Shown: positions 14,310 through 24,285 of the stretch, piece by piece | How positions within the stretch are numbered: position 1 is the first letter of the stretch | Layout: each line of letters begins with the position of its first letter | Assembly (NCBI GenBank): GCA_031772625.1 | Contig: CM062812.1 | Location: 733,557,714 to 733,621,713, forward strand | Length of the DNA stretch: 64,000 nucleotides | Direction of reading: 5' to 3' | Source of the DNA: Pinus tabuliformis | Taxonomy: Eukaryota; Streptophyta; Pinopsida; Pinales; Pinaceae | Notes under the pieces: model-generated | What the model saw: the letters and a program-made list of their open reading frames with translations, nothing else | Told to the model about the DNA's origin: nothing | The model's database searches: none | Position numbers and translations under genes: made by a program

Positions 14310-15165
14310 GATTGTATGAACTTCTGACAAAAAAAAAACATGCACACACTGCGGTACCAAATATATTATACATTCAATCACTTTCTCAAAGCATGGTGAA
14401 ACTACTAACAAATGAAGAGAAATAGAACTATTAACTTGAATGGAAGTCATTACCCCGAGTATGCAGATCTGTGAACAAACTGCGAGTCATGAATGTTTGC
14501 TTGCAGCATGATATTTAACGAGCTGAAGTTTCTGTTTTCTAGGGCGCGATTGACGGGTTCCTGGGCCCGGAAACCCTCAATTACCGCCGCGCTGTTCCAC
14601 CCCAAGAGGGACATTCGTATGCCTATCGGTGGACGACAATTCTCGTGGGGCCTCTTCCCGTCCTCTCGAACGAAAACAGTTTGACCGTCCTGGCCATTAG
14701 CCTCGTTCCCATACAAAGCAATTCAACGTACGTTCAGAGTTCAGTCGAATCCTCCTCATTTACTTCAATTGTTACCACAAATATTCAAGATATTAAAATA
14801 AAAGTAAAATATTCAATGATACATACGATCAACATGGGAGCAATCCTTCTGAGTCCAACAAATCTTTGACATTGTTCGTTTTTCCCCATCGCGTGGAAAG
14901 ATAAAAGGTAATGACAGTTGTAAGCCTTTTGGTTCAAATATTTGTTTTCATTATCAATTCCTTCATGTCCAGTTTGTCTCATTGCTTTCCAAGGTGTCTG
15001 CCAGTAGTTTTGTGCCAAAGAAAGCTGTATCACTGGTTCCTCGTTTGCAACAATTCCTATACTTGCCCACCTTCGCGCCAGTCGCGCCAGTTTTTTTCAT
15101 TGTCCTCCCAATAGTTTCGGCAGCATTCTTTCAAATAATTTCTTTGCTTTCCTTTTTTAGTTGAG
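14310..15165 (-). promoter_or_regulatory. GC-richer 5' flank of the LBD gene, possible 5'-UTR intron
   Basis: This flank is less AT-rich than its surroundings. Immediately upstream of the start, minus-strand sequence has ten T residues followed by GTCAG (14,328-14,324), a good splice acceptor. A GTAATG donor candidate lies at 14,453. Splicing them would remove about 130 bp and place the upstream exon out of frame with MRMSC, so it would be a UTR intron. Alternatively TATAATATAT at 14,370-14,361 could be a TATA box about 50 bp before the start. A paired GCGCCAG motif with E2F-like character lies near 15,073-15,090. None of this is proven. Confidence 0.35.
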
Positions 15166-15840
15166 TTATTAGATTAACGTAGTTGATATGCATTTCATTA
15201 ATTGGAATTGTTATTTGCCATTTGTGATTTCATAATATGTATGATTTCATAACGTATATGATAATTTCACCAGTATATTAAATAAACACGAAAATGTAAA
15301 CATGGATTTAGAAATGGAAATGGGTTGATATTTTAAATTCTATCAATTATAAAGTGAATGATAAGAACCTACTAAGTTGTTAAGTTAAAAAAGATAACTA
15401 TCAAAATTATTATTTATTTTAAAATTTAATTTTTTAGTTTTAAAATTTAATTTATTTATACATAGTTATTCGTACTTTATACTAATACTTTCTGCATTTA
15501 AATTGTAATAGTTTATACTAAGCACTTTTTACATTTAACTTTCTGTTTGAAATTCTAAATAATTAGTTGCTGAATTTTTATTTCAAATTTGGCAAGAATT
15601 GTAGGGATTGTAGATTTCAATTTCCAAGTAATTTGAATTTTTTTAATAGGGATTGTAGTTTTCGATTTCCAAACAATTTGAACTTTTTATGAATTTTTTA
15701 TTGGCGAAATAAGTATGCATTTGAAAAATTATTTAAGTAAGAAAAAATTACAAAATTATTGAAATAAAAAAAAAAAAAAATAGCTTAGTCATGATGAGTC
15801 ATTGGAACATAAATATCTTGTCAACATAGAAGTATGGAGT
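15166..15840. other. AT-rich intergenic DNA
   Basis: No gene or element was recognised. It contains a poly(A) run at about 15,767-15,780 and two similar GGGATTGTAG blocks near 15,604 and 15,649. Confidence 0.5.
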
Positions 15841-16066
15841 TTGTTCTTAATTTTAGGAGTTTTTTATATTTTTAGATCTAGTTAAGTTGAGAGTTATATC
15901 TTATTAGCTAGATTTTTATATTAGTGTGTAGTTAAGATATTTTCACAACCAAGTTGATTATGCATTTAAATAGTTTCTTTATCTTAAGAAATCAATAATG
16001 TATTTATACATAACATTATTTTATTAATGTAAGTGTGTTTATGAAATATTAATTTGGTATGAGAGA
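15841..16066 (+). mobile_element. LTR end with mutated tRNA-iMet primer-binding site
   Basis: About 215 bp, from TAGATCTAGTTAAGTTGAGAG to TATTAAT, aligns by eye with 48,950-49,160. It is followed directly by TGGTATGAGAG (from 16,053), one base different from the TGGTATCAGAG primer-binding site used by most plant Copia elements. It is therefore the right edge of a plus-strand 5' LTR. The left LTR edge was not found. The related LTR at 48.9 kb starts after a polypurine tract, so the two could be opposite ends of one heavily interrupted element. Confidence 0.5.
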
Positions 16067-17390
16067 ACTCACAACTCCCTCGGTGGAGAGTCAGGGAAAA
16101 GGAAGCGAGTAGAAAAGAGTAATGTAGATAATTGGGGTTGTGGATGATTTCTTAAGTGTATACATACACTATATGTATAATATTTGATGTGAGTTGCAGG
16201 GAACCCAAGAAGAAAAAAATGTTGTTGCAAAGAGAAAGCCATGAGACCCTATGTTCGAAGCCCTCAAGTGTGACTTATTTGTTTTGTTGTGACTAGTTGG
16301 AGTTTGATGTTGTGTTTCATTTGGACAATAGTATGTCGCTTTGAAGTGCACAATTAGAAATAAAGTTCGGCTTAATCTTCATCTATTTGGGGAATATGGC
16401 TGGTGGGATAATTGTGGTCAGATAAAGTAGGACAGAGCATAAAATAGTATGTGTGTATGTCCAAAGCAGATGATGGAACATATCACAGTTTGGAAAGAGG
16501 CAATGTTTCTGCATAATTGTCATGGTAGTTGCTGTAAGACAAAGTGGCTTAGCATTTCTAGATCTGTTTAACCAAGTGAATTATTCAAGAACTACATTGG
16601 CTTACCAATTGTAGATTTGTTTGACCAAGTGAATTATTCAAGAACTACATGGACATCCTGTAGAGCTCTAAAAAGTCAAAATGTGCAATATGATAGCTAG
16701 TATGTTGTTGTATCTAGTGAAAATTTAGCTTGGAGGTGTTGTGTAATCCTTTCCACATTGTTGTTTAGCGGCTTTGATTCTATCGTGATGAGGCTCAAGA
16801 AAAGACGGGGGTATTGCAAAGATAATTGATTAAGTTTAGGAAGAAATTATGATTAAATTGTCATCCTTTGGTTGCAAGAAGGGCATATGTCCTTGCTTGA
16901 GAAATTAAAATAGTTTTAAACACATTAGTGATCATTTCCCATATTAGAGGTAGGCTTCTTGTGATTAGTTTGGAAAAGGGTTCTTAAAGTTTCTGGTAGT
17001 GTTAGTCAATTGAAGAACATATGGTTAGAATGACCTAGATGGGGCTTACTCTATACAATTTTGAATTGATGAAGAAATGGATGGTATCTTCTATAGTAAG
17101 CATAGATTGGGTACAATTCTATTGTTAGACAACTAAGGATCACATATTTACTTTGATGTATGATAACAACAAATTATTGGTTGGAGAAACAATATTGACT
17201 TATAGTTAAGGTATAGATAGGTTGATTCCCTCCAACTTTAATTTTTATTTTTTGTTAATCAAATGCTTAGGGAAAATTTTAAGAACCACCCTAAATTTAT
17301 ATGTATAATAAATGGGCGAATCCCCATGATACATAGGAAAAATAGGAGGTGATTTTATCAATAATATAATATGTATATATACTTTTTTTG
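16067..17390. other. Probable decayed retroelement interior, no readable gene
   Basis: This follows the primer-binding site at 16,053 and should be element interior, but no gag or pol motif could be read in any frame. It holds the short duplication at 16,559-16,651. Confidence 0.35.
16559..16651. repeat. Two-copy 40-bp direct repeat, 53-bp period
   Basis: A block with CCAAGTGAATTATTCAAGAA occurs from 16,559 and again from 16,612 with two or three differences over about 40 bp. Confidence 0.8.
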
Positions 17391-17540
17391 GTGAATCTCT
17401 CACCAGATTATATTATCTTGTAAAGTCATGGTGAATCTTTCACTGAATTATAAAATCTTGTAAGATCTTGGCAAATCTTCCACTGAATAATAAAACATTG
17501 TGAAGTCTTGGCGAATGTTTTGTTAAAGTATGAAACCATA
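17391..17540. repeat. 40-bp minisatellite, about 3.5 units
   Basis: Units begin at 17,391 (GTGAATCTCT), 17,431 (GTGAATCTTT), 17,471 (GCAAATCTTC) and 17,511 (GCGAATGTTT). The period is exactly 40 bp without indels, and units diverge by roughly 20-30%. The fourth unit fades out. Confidence 0.85.
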
Positions 17541-18688
17541 TATGATAATAGGAAAACGTATTCATTAAATTGTAATATACTAACATACATGTTTGGAAAA
17601 AAGAAAAATAATTTTCTCTTCCTACAAACAATGTTGCAAGTTTCAGTGGTCGTGCTTATCAAGGTTCTTACTGTACACTCTTTCATATCCTTATATTAGT
17701 TTTGATAATATTCCACAACAAAGTTGTTGTATGTGTTGATCTTGACCATGAGTTTTGTCAAGGTAGGAGATTAATCTTTCTCTACCACTTTTGTCAAGCT
17801 ATGAGAGATTAATGTTCGAACAAATTTTCTTTTACTTTTATCCCAACTTTTGTTTCCTTGAGTGTTTCCATCACTACCTTGTTGATTCCATATCAAACCT
17901 TTCTCGAATGCCAGCCTAAATGTGACAAAGGACTTTCTTGCTTCTACAAATTTGCAGCCTCATTGTAAGGAGAAGTTGGTATATTTGTAAGGGAAATTTA
18001 TAGACACTTTCATTCGCTCTTTGGGTAGTTTTTAAGCCATCGATCTTCAATTATTTCACCCATCCATATGATATTTGGTCATTACACTCTATTCTTCAAG
18101 AAATATATAAGTTATGAAAGACATTCTACCATGTCATGAAGTGCTGAATCGAGGGAATCCCATACCCATAAACTTTACCTCTGGTCTTACGATGCAATCT
18201 TTTATTTTGAGTCATTGTGTTAAAGTCCCTCCGCTTCAAGCAGGCTTTATGCAAGTATGAAAATGAAGAAAGGACCCCTTACTTACCAACCTTCCTTTTT
18301 CTTACCTGAATATTTCTATCTTACCCAACCAACAAATGGTTCCTACCCTTAATGATGGAGTTTAATAGACCAACAATAAAAGATTTATATAACTCTCATC
18401 CACACCACTTGAACACCTTATGGCCCAGCATGAATGAAGGCATGTTAAGGATTTCTTCATTATTTTTTGTAAAGGTCATTTCAATTCATATTCATCATGG
18501 CTTCTGCTAACCACTCTGTAGGGTCACTTGGCATGGCAATGAAAATTTCTCATTAATTCTTCCCATCACTCGACCACCTTCAATCATATTCATTTCAACA
18601 ATTTCATTTTGATTAGAATGTGTAAAATTTGTATGTGGTTTTTGTCATCAACAACTACTATTTTTTCTTGAATTGCTCCATCATATTC
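17541..18688. other. AT-rich DNA without recognisable gene
   Basis: No coding or element signature was seen on either strand. Confidence 0.45.
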
Positions 18689-19018
18689 CTAAGTAGCATT
18701 GTCATGTTCATCATCATAACCTAATAGATGATAACATCCTTGAGGTAGACTCAACATCTTTATAAAAACATTTGCATATTTATCACCAGGTATTTCAAAA
18801 ACTTTGCTACAAGCCTCATCATTGGTAAGAGCATCATAAGTGACTAGCCAAATTCCATTGCACCTACATTCCACATTAATATTAGAGGTTGTCAAGGTCG
18901 TTTCAATAGATATGCTAGCAATTTCAACTGTTTCAAACCTTTTTACCTCTCTCCATGGGTTCTTTGCCATCCAATTTATTCTCTCAAACCTTAAATAATT
19001 ATTAAAAGGCCCAAACAC
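18689..19018 (-). CDS. Unidentified ORF, 109 aa, probably a decayed fragment
   Basis: The open frame has mixed, non-repetitive composition, including NVECRCNGIWLVTYDALTND and a C-terminal YHLLGYDDEHDN. I do not recognise the family. Neighbouring minus-strand frames at 19,295-19,486 and 20,000-20,206 have similar protein-like composition but are separated by stops. They could be parts of one decayed gene or transposon. No signal peptide is visible. Treat as hypothetical. Confidence 0.25.
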   Translation of the reverse strand: MFGPFNNYLRFERINWMAKNPWREVKRFETVEIASISIETTLTTSNINVECRCNGIWLVTYDALTNDEACSKVFEIPGDKYANVFIKMLSLPQGCYHLLGYDDEHDNAT

Positions 19019-20339
19019 ACTTCTAGTGGTTTCAACTTATGAGTAATGTCTAAGCAGTGCCAACACTATGTATGCCTATCGTGATTGCCTCTGTGGTTTG
19101 TAAAACTATGCTGTTGTGATGGCCATAAAGAATTAACAAGTATATGTTTTTAAGATAGTGGCCTTGAGGTAAAAAGTGAAAAAATGGTATAACCAAATCA
19201 TAAACAATTATTTAGTCATCCTTGCATTAGGATGTGCAACCACAAATATTCCTTGCTCACAATTCTTGACATGGTTCTTCATATTTTTATTTCCCTAAAA
19301 CAAATATAGCCTAGACATTGATAAACCAATTGTAATTGCACAACAAAATATAGTTATCCACGCTATTGTTAGGAAACAATTTGGCACATTTTCACTCATT
19401 CTCTTGGCAGTTATCCACATTTCACAATTCCTTCCAACTTGGAAAGGAAACTCATCACAATTGCATACATTTTTTGTAAATTGCATGAATGATCTTTGTA
19501 TGCCTTGGATAGAGTGTAATAGAAGTTGGTTAGAATTGTAGCGTGTAAATCCATATCTTTGTCTCTATTTAGGCTTTCAATTGTTCATAATGCCAGTTGT
19601 TGATATATTTTTCTTGACTCATGCACACCCTGATTTCCCCAAAATCCATCTTTGAATGGACTCAAAGTGGAGCAACAATAGCCTTAAGTTGTATCAACTC
19701 TAGGTCATTACCAATTGCAAGTATCTCCTTACACCAATCAACTATTTCCTCCTTTTGTTGAATTAACACTGTAATAACCCCTTTCTTCTTCTTCCTTCCA
19801 TGAGGTATTTAGCCAATAATGTATTGATTCTAGTGAGTTCCATATTTTCTCACTGAAACTCTTATTAAGCATCCATTGAAGTAAACATAATCAATTTCCT
19901 TCAACATATCCTCCTTAGTTCGACCTCTGTTAACACTAATATTCTTGGTTAAACTTGCACCTTGCACTATAATTCATGTAGAAACACCACCTTCAACATC
20001 TACATCATATGCTCTTCAGCTTTTATGACATTATTCTCTTCAAAACCTACTAGATTTAACTCCTCATTTGAGGAAAAGTTTTGTAGATGATCAACCCTTG
20101 TCACTCGAATTCTTACCCTCACAAGAGAAACACTATTTCCTCGTGCATGACAGAAAAACATTAAAAAAACAAATATTTTAGAATAATAGAGGTTGATGCA
20201 GTGCATAGCAACAAGGTAACGAAAAACTTTAAGTTAAACATAGGTGACAAGAAACAAAAATTTAAAAGGGGAGAGTTTATGAAATAGTGTTGATCCCTAA
20301 CTAAATATTCGTGGTGAGAGAAATGTTTGCAGTAACCTA
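19019..20339 (-). other. Possible decayed coding region, unidentified
   Basis: Short minus-strand open stretches occur at 19,295-19,486 (ends in a hydrophobic run WITIFCCAITIGLS, perhaps membrane-spanning) and at 20,000-20,206 (acidic, SSNEELNLVGFEENN). Stops and frame changes separate them. No family was recognised. Confidence 0.25.
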
Positions 20340-20570
20340 TAGAGCAATATTGTAAACTGACTTGAAGAAATAGTGCTTCCATTAATTATGGTTTAGATTT
20401 ATAATTCCCCATTGGAAATCTTGATTGATGAGTCCCAAGAATAAAGATACATTGTATGAAATTCTGACAATGATCTAGAGAGAAGTATTGTAAACTGAGT
20501 TTCCCCAATGGTGCTTCCTTGAACTATAGATTAAATGTACAACATTCCATTGGAAAGTTGAGTGGTGAAT
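20340..20570. repeat. Diverged tandem duplication, about 136-bp period
   Basis: The blocks from 20,340 and 20,476 share TATTGTAAACTGA, GTGCTTCC and CATTGGAAA in order, with moderate divergence and small indels. Confidence 0.6.
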
Positions 20571-20912
20571 GGTCATTGACATGGATTGCATATGCAGAAT
20601 GATGATATCTATGTCCAGGATTGATTTGATTATGATCTAGGGGCTCTTAGTTTCTCCTAGACAATGCTAGTGCTTCTAAAATGTTAAATGGCCCTAACAG
20701 ATTGATTTGATTAATGGTAATTTTGAACATAGTTGAATAAGTTATTCTTTTGGATTATATATTGCAAACTTAGGGGTGGGTCATGGAAAGCATTGAATGA
20801 TAAGCATTACCTATTCATGTATGATCAAATGCACAAGGGGAAGAAGCATTGGGCTCTATATGGACTTGAGGTTATACATATTGGAACATGATTTACTGTA
20901 CACATTCTCCAA
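20571..20912. other. Unassigned DNA left of Copia A
   Basis: No gene or element motif was recognised. This is the flank next to the broken 3' end of Copia A. Confidence 0.4.
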
Positions 20913-20993
20913 CAATCAACCTCTCTGTCAAATGTGATAGGTAATCCATACATCAAAACCGAGCCTTGTTGCACTAAACATTTGATGGTTCTT
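20913..20993 (+). repeat. 81-bp direct repeat, copy 1 (partner at 32,915-32,995)
   Basis: The 81 bp from CAATCAACCTCTCTG to GATGGTTCTT match 32,915-32,995 with six substitutions and no indel. The right edge lies at the point where Copia A coding sequence stops making sense, just after its LDVK codons. In the plus frame both copies are open (QSTSLSNVIGN, then TKHLMVL), which may be chance. Confidence 0.85.
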
Positions 20994-21967
20994 TACATCT
21001 AAGTGCTCAAGATGCAAACCTTCAGCTGCTACTAGACTTAAAATAGTTCTGATTGAAGTCATTTTAACAACAGGAGAAAATATTTCATCAAAATCTATAC
21101 CCTTTTCTGTGAAAACCCCTTCACCACAAGTCTAGCTTTATACCTTTTTCTACCTCCATCTTCTTCCTTCAACATGTAAACCCATTTATTCTGCAATTTT
21201 GTTTCACCTACAATCAACGTGACTAAGTCCCAAGTCTGGTTATGCGCTAAGGAGTCCATCTCTTCTTTCATGGATTTCTCCCACTTCTTCCTGGTTTCTA
21301 CCTGCACTACTTCTTCATAACATTCTGGCTCACCAGAATTAGTCAACAATACATAATATAATGAAGGAGAGTATCGTTCACGGGGTTTACTTATCTTGGT
21401 AGATCTTCTAACACCACTTTCAGGTATTTGTGGTGCTTGTTGTTGTTCTGGTTGTTGATCATTATGATTTTCAGGCACCTTCACTTTTTTCGTGATCTCA
21501 TCATGCACTGTGTATTATTTGTTTTCTTTTTCCTGTTTCTTTTCCTGCATGTGATCCTTATACAAAACATTTTCATTGAATATGACATCTCTACTCCTAA
21601 GGATTTTGTTTTCTTCATAATCATAAAAGTGATAACCAAAATTATTAACACCATATCCGATAAAGGTACATTTTTTTGATTTTGCCTCAAGCTTTGTTCT
21701 ATTTTCTTTATTAATGTGGACAAAGGTTTCACAACCAAAATTGTAAAGGCAATCTTGAATGCAATCTCATGCAACTTGCACGCTCCATGATTTTCCTGTT
21801 CATCCTTTCTGACGCACCATTTTCTGGTGGTGTTCTTGGAACTGTCTCCTCTCTACGAATTCCATTCTCTGAACAATATTGATAAAACTCTTTGCTGGAA
21901 TATTCACCTCCATTGTCTGATCTGAGACACTTCGACCTTTTTCATGTCTCATTCTCAACCAAAGCTT
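20994..21967 (-). pseudogene. Copia A pol fragment: integrase core to RT start
   Basis: Read from 21,967 downward. It contains integrase codons CLRSDNGGEYSSKEF (with a DD-E acidic residue) and ENGASERMNRK, then a damaged stretch. From 21,508 an open 137-residue segment reads RRSTKISKPRERYSPSLYY, the usual link before RT, and then NKWVYMLKEEDGGRKRYKAR and LVVKGFSQK. A 15-base addition (RVFTE) interrupts QK-KGIDF, after which KGIDFDEIFSPVVKMTSIRT and LEHLDVK continue to 20,994. The expected TAFLHGDLEE does not follow, because unrelated sequence (the 81-bp repeat) takes over. Confidence 0.8.
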
Positions 21968-23470
21968 TACTGAGAGGGGGGGGGGGGGGGGGGGGGGTGA
22001 ATCAGTATTATTAAATCAATAAAACTTTTTCATTTCCATATTCAGATTCATATACACTACTTTAGTAAAGGAAAATCGCGTGTATACGCAACTATGTGTG
22101 ATGCAACAAGCGTATATCCAATAAACTTATAATTCAGTTAGTTGCTTCTTAATGAGTGCATCAGAACATTATTAACAGTAAACAGGAGCAGTAAAGCACA
22201 ACAAATCAACACACATAAGCAATACACATGGACACTAAGATGTAAGGTGGAAACCCAATGTGGGTGAAGACCACCTACTCCAATTTGTCTCTTTCTTCTT
22301 TTAATTATAAACTTCCTTTTACAATGGTTCTGTACTGGTGTAGTCGTATACCAGTACGCAGGCTGCTACCTGCAGAAGGCTACAACCCTCTCTCATTCTC
22401 TAGCTTCTCCTGGAAGGGAGCTACAACCCCCTTAGCTCTTGTACTAGCTGAGGTACTAGTACATAGGTGCTGACCTACAGAAGGCTACAACCTTCTCTTT
22501 TCTTCCAGGGACCACGTTTCATAAATTTTCAGACTGGATCCATGAGTAGCATCAATCAAACATCAAGTATATCTTCATCAACCAATCTCCTTTGTACAAA
22601 CCAATACTGAATCAACCAATCACTTCTCAAAATGTTGTAACCAGAAAATAGTAACAGTAACTAGACATGAATTCTGAACCCAGAACACTGCAGCAATAAA
22701 CAGAAGTAGCTAGAACATATTTCATGAGATGTACGGTACTTCAATATGTAGAACCTGCGTGCATACGCTTCTGCACCAAGGCCAACCAGTGTATATGCCA
22801 TTTTAAGTTAGTGAACCAGCGTGTATGCACGCCTTTGCTGTGCCGAACCTGCGTACAGATCTATAAAAAATAATTTACCCTTTTTACTTATTCAGACATC
22901 AGTTATACCCAGATTATCATATTTATAGATCAAGTCATGTGCCAAATATAATAGATCAAAATTACACAAAGATACTCCTCTTCAAGCTTTAAGATCTTGA
23001 CCCATCAATAGAACTTATCCTTCTCCTTGCGCTCAGGTTCCTCCTTGATTCAGATCTAGTTATGCACCATAACCCAATGACCAGTATTCTAGATCTTTCT
23101 CTTCATAAGATATTCAATGCTTAAGTCGATTCCCTTGTCAAATGATCTCCTTCCCCTTTTATAGTCTTAGGCCTTTCTCAAACCATGGTCCAAAACCATA
23201 GAGATCTAATACTAGGGACCCAAAACCTGGGTTCACTACTTCGAACGCAATACCAAATACCATGGTCCTAAAAATAAGCTTTCCCACATGTATGCGCTTT
23301 TCCGTTCATGAGTGTGTGTGCATACGCATACACGACTTTGTCAAAGGAAACCTACGTATACCTCTTTTTCTTTCATACTGAGAGCCTGAATAGTGATCTG
23401 CCATCTGAGTGAGTTGCCATCAAGGACAACACTTGTGCCATAGTGCCAAACCTGTGTCATAATGCCAACA
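21968..23470 (-). repeat. Copia B 3' LTR (12 bp short at its outer end)
   Basis: It pairs with 29,208-30,762. The terminal TGTTGGAAATAA of the partner (forward orientation) is absent here. It contains a run of 22 G at 21,976-21,997 where the partner has an interrupted G tract. Relative to the partner it also lacks short blocks near 23,250 and 23,335. The motif GTATACGC and close variants recur throughout. Confidence 0.92.
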
Positions 23471-23483
23471 ATCTCCCCCTTTG
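23471..23483 (-). other. Copia B polypurine tract
   Basis: The minus strand reads AAAGGGGGAGAT directly before the LTR start TGTTGGCATT. This is the plus-strand priming site of the element. Confidence 0.85.
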
Positions 23484-24285
23484 GACTTGATGGCAACCCC
23501 AAATCATTCAAAGTCATTCTCCCCCTTTGACATCAAGGGAAAAGGGTTATGCTCCCCCTGAGGACATGCTGAAATCTCTACTCTGCTGTGTTGTCCATGC
23601 TCCCCTTGACTGTAGGCAAGGTCTGCAGAAAAATGATCTATAAGAAAGACCATGACTCTATACATCATAAGCGACCTTCCTATCACCAGAGACTCATACA
23701 TACATACATCTTCCAACCAAGTGGGGATACACCACTATTGACTCATCCACCCAACCAAGTGGGGATACACCAAAAGTTTACACAAGATAGAACAAGAACA
23801 TTACATCAACCATCCCAAGCATAGCGGGGAAATCAAAGAAGGCCGTTACATGACCTTGATAAGAAAAGAAATACATGACATAGAGATGAAATATTTATAA
23901 CCAGACTATGATAGCTATCATCAACAGCATCTGTCAATCATCATTCAGACCAGCAACCATGTTCTCCTTCTACACTTGTTCCCCCTGAAACCAAAACACT
24001 GTGATCTTGAACCAAGATCTTCTTGGATAATGCCAACAATGCATTATTAGAAGAATATATATGCTCCCCTTGAACCTGTGCCAGATGGTCTCTGTTAGAC
24101 CTATATCAGGCTCCTTTCATCCTGAGTCTGGCCCACTGTTTGTCTTCAAACCAACATATACGCGACTGTACCCCCATAAACTGGTGTATGTACGCGGATC
24201 CTCCTCATGAAACTCGCGTACACCCACTTTTCTCTGAAACAGACAAGTTTCAACAACAAGATGATGCATCGACTACTCCCAACTT
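23484..24285 (-). other. Copia B 3' untranslated region
   Basis: About 0.8 kb lies between the RNase H stop and the polypurine tract. There is no envelope-like or other readable ORF. Additional CCCCCT pyrimidine blocks near 23,518 and 23,554 look like extra polypurine tracts on the element strand. TATACGCG and GTACGCGG variants of the LTR motif occur at 24,155-24,215. AACCAAGTGGGGATACACCA is repeated at 23,716 and 23,752. Confidence 0.6.

Noticed and set aside
23484..24285. Envelope-like gene downstream of Copia B pol
   Set aside because: Some SIRE-type elements have one, but only short frames with no signal or membrane segment are present here.
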